A DNA stretch of 64,000 nt from Anaerolineae bacterium (lineage in GTDB: Bacteria; Chloroflexota; Anaerolineae; Promineifilales; Promineifilaceae). Of the stretch, positions 8,243 through 16,130 are shown piece by piece. Every line of letters starts with the position of its first letter. Positions within the stretch are counted from its first letter, which is position 1. Position numbers and translations under genes: made by a program. The notes beneath the pieces are model-generated. The model saw only the letters and a list, made by a program, of their open reading frames with translations, made no database searches and had not been told where the DNA came from. The stretch covers positions 124,001 through 188,000 of the forward strand of contig JADLAX010000095.1 in NCBI GenBank assembly GCA_020848035.1, in the 5' to 3' direction.

Positions 8243-9310
8243 ATGTCTGCACCCATTTTGCATACAGAAAATTTGTCGATTGGCTACCCGATGCGCAAAG
8301 AGCCGCCGGTGGTAGTAGCGGAATCCATCGCTGTGGCCTTGCAGCCGGGCGAATTGGTCTGTCTGCTGGGGCCAAATGGAGCGGGCAAAAGCACCCTGAT
8401 GCGCACGCTGGCGGGAATGCAGCCGCCGCTAAACGGCCGTATCCGCCTCAATCAGCAAGACCTCACCAGCCTCACCGCCCGCGAGCTGGCCCGCCAGCTC
8501 AGCGTGGTGCTCACCGAATCGATCAACGCCGGGATGCTCACCGGGTGGGATTTGGTGTCGTTGGGACGGCATCCGTACACCAATTGGGCGGGTAAATTGA
8601 CGGCGGCCGATGAAACGGCCGTTAACCGGGCTATCACTGCCGTAGGGGCCACCCAGCTGGCGCAGCGCCATGTGCACACCCTCAGCGACGGCGAGCGGCA
8701 AAAGATTATGATCGCCCGCGCCCTGGCCCAAGAACCGGCCATCATGCTGCTGGACGAGCCCACGGCGTTCCTCGATCTGCCGCGGCGGGTAGAGATTATG
8801 CACATCCTGCGCCAGCTGGCGCGCCAATCGCAGTGTGCCGTGCTGCTTTCTACCCACGACCTGGACCTGGCGCTGCGTAATGCCGACAAAATCTGGCTGC
8901 TGCCCAAAGGCGGCCGTTTGCAGGTGGGCACGCCGGAAGAGCTGGTGCTCAACGGCAGCTTTGAAGCCGCCTTTCGCGCCGACGGCGTGCAGTTTGATCC
9001 ACACACGGGTTCGTTCAAAATGGCAGTACAGTCGGCGGGGCAGGTTGACCTGGTGGGGGATGGCCTCTCGGCGCTGTGGACCAGGCGGGCGCTGGAGCGG
9101 GTGGGCTATGCGGTGCATGAGGGGGCCAACGGTTCAGCCCTGCGCATTCAGGTAGTGGCGGAAGAGGGGGAGGGGAACGGCCGTACCCAATGGCAGCTCG
9201 TCAAACCGCAACAAACCACCACCCATCGCTCCCTGGCTGAGCTGGTCAGTGACATCCAGCGAACCAACCCACCCCAAGATGCCACCTCGCCAGGAGTAGG
9301 CCTGTCTTAA
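8243..9310 (+). CDS. btuD: B12-type ABC transporter ATP-binding protein with C-terminal extension
   Basis: A 355-residue ATPase. Walker A is GPNGAGKS (43-50), the signature is LSDGERQKIMIARAL, Walker B is IMLLDEPTAFLD and the switch His lies in STHDLDLAL. These match the FecE/BtuD subfamily. About 95 residues follow the roughly 260-residue ATPase core, beginning near DPHTGSFKM, with no Walker motifs. I read this as a family-specific regulatory extension, function unknown. It completes the riboswitch-controlled importer operon and converges on the CarH-like regulator 38 nt away. Confidence 0.9.
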   Translation: MSAPILHTENLSIGYPMRKEPPVVVAESIAVALQPGELVCLLGPNGAGKSTLMRTLAGMQPPLNGRIRLNQQDLTSLTARELARQLSVVLTESINAGMLTGWDLVSLGRHPYTNWAGKLTAADETAVNRAITAVGATQLAQRHVHTLSDGERQKIMIARALAQEPAIMLLDEPTAFLDLPRRVEIMHILRQLARQSQCAVLLSTHDLDLALRNADKIWLLPKGGRLQVGTPEELVLNGSFEAAFRADGVQFDPHTGSFKMAVQSAGQVDLVGDGLSALWTRRALERVGYAVHEGANGSALRIQVVAEEGEGNGRTQWQLVKPQQTTTHRSLAELVSDIQRTNPPQDATSPGVGLS

Positions 9311-9348
9311 AGATTGGCTCAACCGAAAAGCGCGTTCATTTTAGAAGT

Positions 9349-10668
9349 TCACGAAGAGCGCTCGTGCAGGTGTTCAAACCAGTGCAAGAGCGGCGCGGCG
9401 CGTTTGTCCATTTCTTTCTTCACTGCTTCGTGATATGACGCCAGGTATTCATCCAGCGACGTTTCCGTCAGGCGGTGGTGGTTGTTGAGCAGTAGCCCCT
9501 GTACCCAATCCAAATTGGTGCTGATCATCACCAGATCACCCAGGCGCAGCGCCGCTTCGATGTTGTCGCCAAATTCATGGTTGGTGTTGGTCAACAGGTG
9601 GGGCGGCATGTCAACCAGGGCGGGTGAGGCGTGCAGATGGGCTTCAACGGCCGCTCGGCGCTCCACAAAATGGTCGTAAGCGGCCTGGTACACTCTGGGT
9701 GCTTCCTTCACTTTGTTCAGCGGTGGGGCCGACTGAATGAGCTTCTCCACGATGTGCGGCGCCTGGTCTAACGAACGGCCCAAAAAATAACCGGGTACCG
9801 CCTCCACCACCTGGGGGATGTGGTTAAACACGGCCCCGCCGTACGCCAAGGGCACCCCCAGCGTTTGCAGCATTTCAGCCATCTCCAGGAGGCTGGCCGC
9901 CGCAATCAAAGTCTGGGCCGACATAACAACCATGACCGGCTTAATTTGCTTAACGGCCGCTTCCATGCGATCCAGCGGCACATTGGCCCCCAGATACACC
10001 ACCTCCCACCCCTGGCGGCGCAGCATGAGGCTGATGAGCAGGCTGGAAAAGGTATGCTGTTCGCGCGGCGGGCAGGCCACAACAATACGACTGCTGCGCG
10101 AGGCGGCGGGCAGCGCGGCCATCAACGCCTCCATCTGGCGCAAGGCCAGGGCCGAGGCAAAATGCTCCTGCTGCACCGTAATGCGGCCCTCGTACCACCC
10201 CTGGCCAATTTCGGTAAGGCCTTGCTGCAACACTTCGTAACACACGGTTTCCAGGGGGAACAGGGCAAAAGCGCGGGCCAGCAAATGCTGGGCCTGGTAT
10301 TCATCAAAATCGAGACACGCATCGATCCACGCCATTCGCAGATCGTCGACACGCTCACCGGTAATGTGGGGAAACATAGGTTCAACAACGGCCGTTCCCG
10401 TCGAAACCAGCGGATTTTGGCCGTCATTTTCCAGCTGCTGCCACAGCTCCACAGCATGACTGATGCTCATGCCCTCTTCCTGGCGCGCCACCAGCCATTT
10501 CAGCATATCAATTTCGTACTGCGAATACAGCCGGTGCCCCCCGTGGGTGCGCTGCGGATTGGGGACGCCATAGCGCCGCTCCCAGGCGCGCAGCGTATCT
10601 GGTTTAAGGCCCGTCTCGTGTACAACAACTTTCATATTGAAGGTAGGGATCTGGTTAGTTGGGGACAT
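9349..10668 (-). CDS. CarH-like MerR regulator with B12-binding domain
   Basis: A 439-residue regulator. Residues about 8-75 form a MerR helix-turn-helix (LRAWERRYGVPNPQRTHGGH). About 105-190 is a methionine-synthase-type cap domain with Trp158 and Glu168-His169, the same 10-residue spacing as the CarH Trp/Glu-His set. About 193-320 is a Rossmann-like cobalamin-binding domain with EQHTFSS, whose His205 is the expected lower cobalt ligand. This architecture is that of AdoCbl-dependent, light-responsive repressors. Tyr159 lies where CarH from Thermus, as I recall it, has a second histidine. About 115 residues extend beyond the B12 domain. An AGGA-type ribosome-binding site supports the start. 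Convergent with the B12 importer. Confidence 0.85.
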   Translation of the reverse strand: MSPTNQIPTFNMKVVVHETGLKPDTLRAWERRYGVPNPQRTHGGHRLYSQYEIDMLKWLVARQEEGMSISHAVELWQQLENDGQNPLVSTGTAVVEPMFPHITGERVDDLRMAWIDACLDFDEYQAQHLLARAFALFPLETVCYEVLQQGLTEIGQGWYEGRITVQQEHFASALALRQMEALMAALPAASRSSRIVVACPPREQHTFSSLLISLMLRRQGWEVVYLGANVPLDRMEAAVKQIKPVMVVMSAQTLIAAASLLEMAEMLQTLGVPLAYGGAVFNHIPQVVEAVPGYFLGRSLDQAPHIVEKLIQSAPPLNKVKEAPRVYQAAYDHFVERRAAVEAHLHASPALVDMPPHLLTNTNHEFGDNIEAALRLGDLVMISTNLDWVQGLLLNNHHRLTETSLDEYLASYHEAVKKEMDKRAAPLLHWFEHLHERSS

Positions 10669-10788
10669 AGCAATTCCTAAAGTGGCGGGTTTATGGTCGT
10701 ACTCCTGTCAAGTTTTCTCTTTCCTTGGGCCGTTATGTTAGCACGACTGTTAAGTTTTTGTCCACATTTCCATTTTATCGGCAAACGA

Positions 10789-10794
10789 TACAAT
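10789..10794 (+). promoter_or_regulatory. -10 box TACAAT for a leaderless GIY-YIG mRNA
   Basis: TACAAT ends seven bases before the ATG at 10802, and no ribosome-binding site lies between. Transcription would start at or next to the ATG. No convincing -35 hexamer is seen. Confidence 0.5.
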
Positions 10795-10801
10795 AACTGG
10801 C

Positions 10802-11404
10802 ATGAGAACGGTCACAGTCGGGGCAATTTTGCAGAAAGAAGCGCAGCAGGCGTTGGGGCATTTGCTCTACGTGGTGCGGGATGGCGGGCTGGTTTTTTAC
10901 GTCGGGCAGTCACGCCGCGATGTGGTGACGCGCTTCTGGGAGCATCTGCAAGCGCCGAGCAAATTGGGCCAGCTGATCAGCCTGAATGCGCCTGGGTCAC
11001 ATGAATGGTCGGTAGATTTTTACGCGCTGGCGGATTGTGCCGCGTTTGTGCGGCAAAAGTCGCTGTTTGCCCTGCAAGAGTGGCAGCATTTTGACATGGA
11101 CATGGCCGAGCAGGCGCTCATCCACGAACTGTGCCCGGTGCTGAACCACGATTTTAACGCCAGACCGACGCCGCTCCCGGCCCGCTACCGCGGGCACGCG
11201 GCTCTGGGGCTGGCCAAACCGGTAACGGCCGTTTCCCCCACCACCTCCCCCCAGGACCGCATCTGGCTCAACCGGATGAGCCTGCAAGGCTGGGTATACG
11301 AACAAACCGGCGGACGCACCGTCTGGCGACACCCCAGCGGCCAAACCCTCACCGAAGCGGAAATGGCCCCCTACCGGCAAGCGGGCAAGCTGCCGAATGG
11401 TTAA
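10802..11404 (+). CDS. GIY-YIG nuclease-like protein
   Basis: A 200-residue protein with a GIY-YIG-type fold in its first 125 residues: LLYVVRDGGLVFYVGQS supplies the degenerate GIY and YIG strands, Arg and His lie in VTRFWEHL, and the catalytic-type Glu plus terminal Asn lie in MAEQALIHELCPVLNHDF. The C-terminal part (about 130-200) contains a WVYEQTGGRTVWRHPSG segment that I do not recognise. It has no homing-endonuclease DNA-binding region and no intron nearby, so it is a stand-alone version of unknown job. It is divergent from the CarH-like gene. Confidence 0.65.
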   Translation: MRTVTVGAILQKEAQQALGHLLYVVRDGGLVFYVGQSRRDVVTRFWEHLQAPSKLGQLISLNAPGSHEWSVDFYALADCAAFVRQKSLFALQEWQHFDMDMAEQALIHELCPVLNHDFNARPTPLPARYRGHAALGLAKPVTAVSPTTSPQDRIWLNRMSLQGWVYEQTGGRTVWRHPSGQTLTEAEMAPYRQAGKLPNG

Positions 11405-11450
11405 TGGTTAACGGATTCCATTAACCATTTACAATTCACCATTAACTATT
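11397..11450. repeat. Hairpin repeat (AATGGTTAATGG family), copy 2
   Basis: AATGGTTAATGGTTAACGG is followed by CCATTAACCATTTACAATTC and CACCATTAACTATT, forming a hairpin between two convergent genes. It is related to the insert in the cobalamin riboswitch at 5348-5404. Confidence 0.7.
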
Positions 11451-11451
11451 T

Positions 11452-11940
11452 TTACGGTATTGGCGTGGCGCACGGCGGCGGCGGGGTGAAGACAATCGTG
11501 TAGGTGTTGTTCGTTTCGTCCACTTCCACCACCTGCTGCGCCGAATCGGCCATGGCGTTGATGGAGCCGACCGGGCCAGCTTCAAACCGGACGGACGCGG
11601 TGTTTTCCTCCAGCGAGCCAAGCCCAGCGACGTTGGTGGTGCCTTCGTTGATGGTGACCTCAAACGGCCCGGCATCCCCCACGCCAAAGTTGTCCAGGTT
11701 CACCGAGACGCTGCCTGGCCCACCCCAGGGACAGTCATCGTAGACCACGCCGTAGCCGCTGATTTCCAAATCGGGCAGCTGGGTAGCCAGCGTGGCGGGA
11801 ATGGTGGGGGTTTCGGTGGCGGGGATAGAAGGGGATGTTGGGGTGGGAACGGCCGTACCGCCACAGGCCACCACCGCCCATCCCACCAGCCCAACCAACA
11901 CACCCATCATCAGTAACTTCTTCAACCGGATCATTGTCAT
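11452..11940 (-). CDS. CARDB-domain lipoprotein
   Basis: A 162-residue exported lipoprotein. The ATG at 11940 follows AAAGGA, so it is preferred over the GTG at 11946. The signal peptide ends in the lipobox VVACGG. A Pro/Thr-rich spacer leads to a single CARDB-like beta-sandwich: LPDLEISGYGVVYDDCPWGG, then VSVNLDNFGVGDAGPFEVTI and NTYTIVF near the end, with two Cys that could pair. Such domains mediate adhesion or surface assembly; there is no catalytic motif. No functional partner lies next to it. Confidence 0.75.
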   Translation of the reverse strand: MTMIRLKKLLMMGVLVGLVGWAVVACGGTAVPTPTSPSIPATETPTIPATLATQLPDLEISGYGVVYDDCPWGGPGSVSVNLDNFGVGDAGPFEVTINEGTTNVAGLGSLEENTASVRFEAGPVGSINAMADSAQQVVEVDETNNTYTIVFTPPPPCATPIP

Positions 11941-11964
11941 TGCCACAATTCCTTTATTGCTCTC

Positions 11965-12058
11965 ACCCGCCGAGGGCTAAAGCCCCCGGCTATAGATGAA
12001 AGCCCCTTTGGGGCTTCCATATCTAGCCCAGGCCGTTCACGGCTGGGCGGGGCGAATA
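11965..12058. repeat. Two GC-rich hairpins
   Basis: GGGCTAAAGCCC, then GAAAGCCCCTTTGGGGCTTCC, then AGCCCAGGCCGTTCACGGCTGGGC form successive hairpins downstream of the minus-strand response regulator gene. They are plausible transcription end structures; no U-tract is present. Confidence 0.6.
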
Positions 12059-12062
12059 ATTT

Positions 12063-12713
12063 TCAACGGCCGTCTAACGAAACCAACCCCCGCTGAGCCG
12101 CCACTGTCACTGCCTCGGTGCGGTTGCCCACGTTGAGCTTGCTCAAGATGGCGCTGACGTGGAACTTCACCGTGCGCTCGCTGATGACCAGTTGGGCGGC
12201 AATTTCCTTGTTTTGCCGCCCCTGGGCCAGCGCTTGCAGCACCTCCAGCTCGCGCGGGGTCAGCTGCTCCAGCGGCGGCTCGGGCGGCTGGGCCACGCGC
12301 TGCATCAGCTTGTGGGCCACGATGGGCTGGAGGAGCGAACCGCCCTCATGCACTACGCGAATGGCGTTAAACAGCTCCTGACGCGGCGCGCCTTTGAGCA
12401 AGTAGCCTTGAGCCCCGGCTTGAACGGCCGTTACAATCCGCTCATCCGTGTCAAAAGCGGTAAACATGATGACCCGCTCATGGGGATTGGCCGCACGCAG
12501 CTGGCGCAGCGTTTCCACGCCATCCATGCCCGGCATTTCGATGTCCAGCAGCACCACGTCCGGTTTGGTCTCGGCGACCTGATCGATGGTGGAACGGCCG
12601 TTGCCCGCCTGCCCCACCACCGCAAAATCGGGCTGCGTGCTCAAAATCGCCACCAGCCCATCGCGCACCACCGGATGATCATCCGCCAGAAAAATCCGAA
12701 TTGTGTCAGCCAT
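12063..12713 (-). CDS. NarL/FixJ-family response regulator
   Basis: A 216-residue regulator. The receiver has Asp11-Asp12, the phospho-acceptor Asp57 in VVLLDIEMPGMDG, Thr in VIMFTAF and Lys in LLKG. The LuxR-type helix-turn-helix begins LTPRELEVLQALAQG and contains ERTVKFHVSAILSKL. Its gene overlaps the upstream CorC-type gene by 8 nt on the same strand, and the sensor kinase is the first gene of the group, so the three are probably one transcript. Target genes are unknown. Confidence 0.93.
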   Translation of the reverse strand: MADTIRIFLADDHPVVRDGLVAILSTQPDFAVVGQAGNGRSTIDQVAETKPDVVLLDIEMPGMDGVETLRQLRAANPHERVIMFTAFDTDERIVTAVQAGAQGYLLKGAPRQELFNAIRVVHEGGSLLQPIVAHKLMQRVAQPPEPPLEQLTPRELEVLQALAQGRQNKEIAAQLVISERTVKFHVSAILSKLNVGNRTEAVTVAAQRGLVSLDGR

Positions 12714-14013
12714 CAGTCAACCCGTTTGGCTGCTCCTGCCCCAACGGTGTCAGCAGCACCTTGTCCACCCGCCGCAAATCCATGTCCACCACCTCAAAAC
12801 GGTACTGCTCCCAGTCAAAATAATCCCCGGCCTGCGGTACCCGTCCCAGGTAAATCATGATCAATCCGCCGATGGTTTGGTAATAATTGCTCTCTTCTTC
12901 AGGCAGTATCCTGATGTCAAACAGTTCTTTCAAATCATCCACGGCAAACATGCCATCAATCAGCCACGAACCATCGTCGCGCCGCACCGCTTGCGGGTCG
13001 GGCGGATCGCCCACTTCGGGCACATCCCCCACAATCTCTTCCAGCAGGTCGTTAAACGTCATCAGCCCTTGCAGCTCACCGTACTCATCAATGATAATGG
13101 CCAGCTGCGACTGGTCGTCCTTAAACCGCTTGAGCACCGCCAGCACCGGCAGCCCTTCCGGCACAATCAGCACCGGACGCAGCAGCGACTTCAAATCTAG
13201 CGGCTCGTTGGAGAGCGCCTGGGCCAGCAAATCACGGGCCAACACAAACCCGACCACGTTGTCTTCATCACCCTTCATCACCGGGTAGCGTGAATGGCGG
13301 TTTTCGATAATGATCTGGCGATTTTTCTCGATGGGGTCCTCCAGGTCCAGGTAAACCACGTCGGGGCGGGGGGTCATCAAATCATTCACCCGACGCTCGC
13401 GCAGGCGGAAAACCTGCTCCACCATCTCCTCGTTGATCGGTTCAAAGACGCCGCTTTCGCGCCCCTGCTCCATCAAAATTTGCACCTCTTCCACGGTGAC
13501 CGAGGGTTCGGTAGACGGCCGTATCGGCAGCAGGCGCAAAACCAGGCGGGTAGAGACGCTGAGCAAGGCCACCAGCGGCGCAGTCAGGCGCGACAGGACA
13601 CCCATCGGTTTGGCCACCCGCATCGACACCCGTTCCGCGTAGGCCAGGCCAATTTGTTTGGGCACCAGCTCACCCAGCACCAGCGTAAAATAGGTGATCA
13701 TCAAAACCACCAACCCCTGGCTGACCGGCTGGCTGTACGCTTCCAAAAAGGGCACCTCGCTGACGTACGGCTCCAGCTGGCGCGTAATGGCTGCCTCACC
13801 AAAAACACCGGCCAAAATATTGACCAGGGTAATGCCCACCTGAACCGTCGAAAGAAAATCATCTGGGTTTTCCGCCAGACGCAGGGCGGCCGTGGCACGA
13901 CCGCTGCCCGCATCGGCCTGGGCCCTTAAGCGGGTTTTCCGCGCGGTCACAATGGCAATCTCCGACATGGCAAAGACACCATTGGCCAAAATCAGCAATA
14001 AAATAATCCACAT
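12706..14013 (-). CDS. CorC/HlyC (CNNM-type) membrane protein with CBS pair
   Basis: A 435-residue protein. The N-terminal DUF21 membrane domain (about 1-190) has four hydrophobic segments, starting MWIILLLILANGVFAMSEIA. A paired CBS domain follows (about 205-330; starts RVNDLMTPRPDVVYLDLEDP). The C-terminal CorC_HlyC domain (about 345-425) contains GSWLIDGMFAVDDL. The family includes Mg2+/Co2+ export proteins and mislabelled haemolysins. It lies between a sensor kinase and its response regulator, which suggests an envelope or ion-stress circuit. Confidence 0.9.
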   Translation of the reverse strand: MWIILLLILANGVFAMSEIAIVTARKTRLRAQADAGSGRATAALRLAENPDDFLSTVQVGITLVNILAGVFGEAAITRQLEPYVSEVPFLEAYSQPVSQGLVVLMITYFTLVLGELVPKQIGLAYAERVSMRVAKPMGVLSRLTAPLVALLSVSTRLVLRLLPIRPSTEPSVTVEEVQILMEQGRESGVFEPINEEMVEQVFRLRERRVNDLMTPRPDVVYLDLEDPIEKNRQIIIENRHSRYPVMKGDEDNVVGFVLARDLLAQALSNEPLDLKSLLRPVLIVPEGLPVLAVLKRFKDDQSQLAIIIDEYGELQGLMTFNDLLEEIVGDVPEVGDPPDPQAVRRDDGSWLIDGMFAVDDLKELFDIRILPEEESNYYQTIGGLIMIYLGRVPQAGDYFDWEQYRFEVVDMDLRRVDKVLLTPLGQEQPNGLTDG

Positions 14014-14046
14014 CTGTCTAAATCTCCTGCATCAATAGGGCATGCC

Positions 14047-15198
14047 CTACGAAAGTGGTAGTTCCGCTTCAATGCGGGTGCCCTTGCCGGGCGTGCTTTC
14101 GATATGGAAACGGCCGTTTAACAACCTGACCCGCTCATTCAAGCCCACCAGCCCAAACCGGCTGCCAGACACATCGGCCAGGTCAAAACCACGCCCATCA
14201 TCTTCCACCATCAGCGTGACCATTTGAGGGGTTGCCACCAATTGTACAACGATCTGGCTGGCCTGGGCGTGGCGACACGCATTATTAATCGCCTCCTGAG
14301 CCAGGCGGTAGACGCCGGTTTCCACGCGAGGCGGCAGCGGCTGGCTGCCGCCCGTCACCAGCAAATCTACCGGCAAAGACGCCGCTTCAGCCAGCAGCGC
14401 CAGCGCCTCGACCAGGGTGCGCCCGGCCAACGGCGCGGCCCGTAAATCCAGCACCGAGCGGCGTGCCTCTTCCAGGTTGGCCCGCGTCAGGGCCAGGGCT
14501 TGCTGCACCATTTGGCGCACGCGGGCAGGATCCGCTTCGGCTTCCAGCAGGGCGTCGGCGGATTCGAGTTGAAGGGAAACGGCCGTTAACCCCTGGGCCA
14601 GCGTGTCGTGAATTTCGCGCGCCAGCCGGTTGCGCTCTTCAACGGCCCCCACCTGAGCGCTGCGTTCAAACAGCCGGGCCCGCTCCACGGCGATGCCCAG
14701 CATGTCGCCCACAGTGTAGAGCAGCTGCAGATCATCGGGGGAGAGCTGACGCCAGTCGGCGCTGGCCACATTGAGCACGCCCATGTGCTTGCCGTGGGCG
14801 TACAGCGGAATGCTGGCGTGGTAGCGCAGCCCGTCGGTGCCATCCACCAGGCTTTTGAGGCGGCTGCACGTCACCACGTTGACGTTGGCCGCGCCAGCCA
14901 GGTCGCCGTCGCGGTAGGTGTCCAGACAGTAGCAGCTCCCTTCCATTTTGTGCGGATTGTGGGCCAGGGCGGGTGGTAAATTTTGCGCCGCAGCCAGGTA
15001 CGATTGGCCATCGTCCTCACGCAGCAGCCAGACCCAGCCCGTTTGCAGGTCAAGCAGGTCGGCCACCTGAGCCAGCGTCACGTGCAGTGCCTGCCCCAGG
15101 TCAACTGAGCGGTTCAGCGCCTGCGCCATACTGTTTATAATCGAGAGTTCGGCGTTGCGTCGCCGCAACCTCTCATCGTTGTCGTCATCTTGGGACAT
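14047..15198 (-). CDS. GAF-containing NarL-type histidine kinase (soluble)
   Basis: A 383-residue cytoplasmic kinase. A short N-terminal helix leads to a GAF domain (about 30-175) containing three cysteines, Cys89, Cys91 and Cys111 (CYC and VVTCSRL), which could hold a metal or act in redox sensing. HisKA_3 follows with EERNRLAREIHDTLAQGLT and phospho-acceptor His197, then HATPase_c with EAINNACRHA, DDGRGFD and a GLVGLNERV G2 box. There are no membrane helices. It is the first gene of the kinase / CorC-type / response regulator group (33 nt to the next gene). The ligand is unknown. Confidence 0.9.
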   Translation of the reverse strand: MSQDDDNDERLRRRNAELSIINSMAQALNRSVDLGQALHVTLAQVADLLDLQTGWVWLLREDDGQSYLAAAQNLPPALAHNPHKMEGSCYCLDTYRDGDLAGAANVNVVTCSRLKSLVDGTDGLRYHASIPLYAHGKHMGVLNVASADWRQLSPDDLQLLYTVGDMLGIAVERARLFERSAQVGAVEERNRLAREIHDTLAQGLTAVSLQLESADALLEAEADPARVRQMVQQALALTRANLEEARRSVLDLRAAPLAGRTLVEALALLAEAASLPVDLLVTGGSQPLPPRVETGVYRLAQEAINNACRHAQASQIVVQLVATPQMVTLMVEDDGRGFDLADVSGSRFGLVGLNERVRLLNGRFHIESTPGKGTRIEAELPLS

Positions 15199-15227
15199 AC
15201 CACTATTTAACTCTGAAAGTAGGCGAG

Positions 15228-15312
15228 TGACAAGTTTGCAAGTGGGCGAGTTTGCGAGAGGTCAGGGTGTCCACTCGCAAACTCGCAACGCGCAACTTGC
15301 AGACTTGCCTGC
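15228..15312. repeat. Hairpin repeat (GCAAGT / ACTTGC family)
   Basis: Left-arm units GTGACAAGTTTGCAAGTGGG and CGAGTTTGCGAG are mirrored by CTCGCAAACTCGCAAC and CAACTTGCAGACTTGCC. It fills the spacer between the divergent kinase and coaX genes and ends just before the coaX -10 box. The same family lies at 16166-16258. Confidence 0.75.
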
Positions 15313-15318
15313 CTGCTA

Positions 15319-15324
15319 TACAAT
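15319..15324 (+). promoter_or_regulatory. -10 box TACAAT for a leaderless coaX mRNA
   Basis: TACAAT ends eight bases before the coaX ATG with only CCCCCTCC between, so no ribosome-binding site fits. A possible -35, TTGCAG, lies 16 bp upstream, inside the hairpin repeat. Confidence 0.5.
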
Positions 15325-15332
15325 CCCCCTCC

Positions 15333-16130
15333 ATGTTACTGGCACTCGATATCGGCAACACCAACATTACTTTGGGGGTCTGGAACGGCCGTTCCTGGCA
15401 GCACACCTGGCGACTCCTCACCAATCCGGCGCAAACGGCCGATGAATACGGCATTCTGCTCAAGATGCTGCTGCACGATGCGGGGCTGCTAACGGCCGTT
15501 GGCCAGGCCATTATGGCCAGCGTGGTGCCTGCCTTGTCGCACACCTTTGCTGAGATCTGCCACAAGCAGCTCAACGTTCCTTTGCTAACCGTCACTTCCG
15601 ATCTGCCGCTGGGACTACACATCGCGGTTGATGTACCGACGGCCGTAGGGGCCGACCGGTTGGTAAACGCCGTAGCCGCCTTCGAGCTGTTCCAGGGACC
15701 GTGCATCGTCATCGACATGGGCACGGCCACCAAGTTTGACCTGGTTTCAGCGCAGCAGGAGTTCCTGGGCGGGGTGATTGCCCCTGGCCTGGGGCTGGCC
15801 GCCGAGGCGCTGGCCAGCCGCGCCGCCAAGCTGAGCCAGGTGGCATTGGAAGCACCGCCGCAAACGATCGGCAAAAATACGGTGCACGCCATGCAGTCTG
15901 GCCTGGTGTTTGGCTACCTCTCGCTCATCGAAGGGCTGGTGGCCCGGCTCAAAGCCGAACATCCCGACCGCTTCCAGAAGATCCACATCCTGGGCACCGG
16001 TGGGCTGATTGATCTGATTGCGCCGCATACGGCCGTTATCGACCACATCGATCCCTGGCTGACGTTGACCGGACTGCGGGTGATTTGGGAACGGGTGAAC
16101 GGGAGACAAGGTGAAGGGGTGACGGGGTGA
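15333..16130 (+). CDS. coaX: Type III pantothenate kinase
   Basis: A 265-residue enzyme that phosphorylates pantothenate in the first step of CoA synthesis. Type III (ASKHA-fold) motifs are present: LALDIGNTN (phosphate-1, Asp6), PTAVGADRLVNAVAA, VIDMGTATKFDLV and GGVIAPGLGLAAEAL. The ATG at 15333 matches the family N-terminus; a longer frame from TTG 15252 is only repeat sequence. The last codons (NGRQGEGVTG) and the stop are supplied by a GGTGAAGGGGTGACGGGGTGA repeat. The next gene overlaps by 4 nt. Confidence 0.95.
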   Translation: MLLALDIGNTNITLGVWNGRSWQHTWRLLTNPAQTADEYGILLKMLLHDAGLLTAVGQAIMASVVPALSHTFAEICHKQLNVPLLTVTSDLPLGLHIAVDVPTAVGADRLVNAVAAFELFQGPCIVIDMGTATKFDLVSAQQEFLGGVIAPGLGLAAEALASRAAKLSQVALEAPPQTIGKNTVHAMQSGLVFGYLSLIEGLVARLKAEHPDRFQKIHILGTGGLIDLIAPHTAVIDHIDPWLTLTGLRVIWERVNGRQGEGVTG

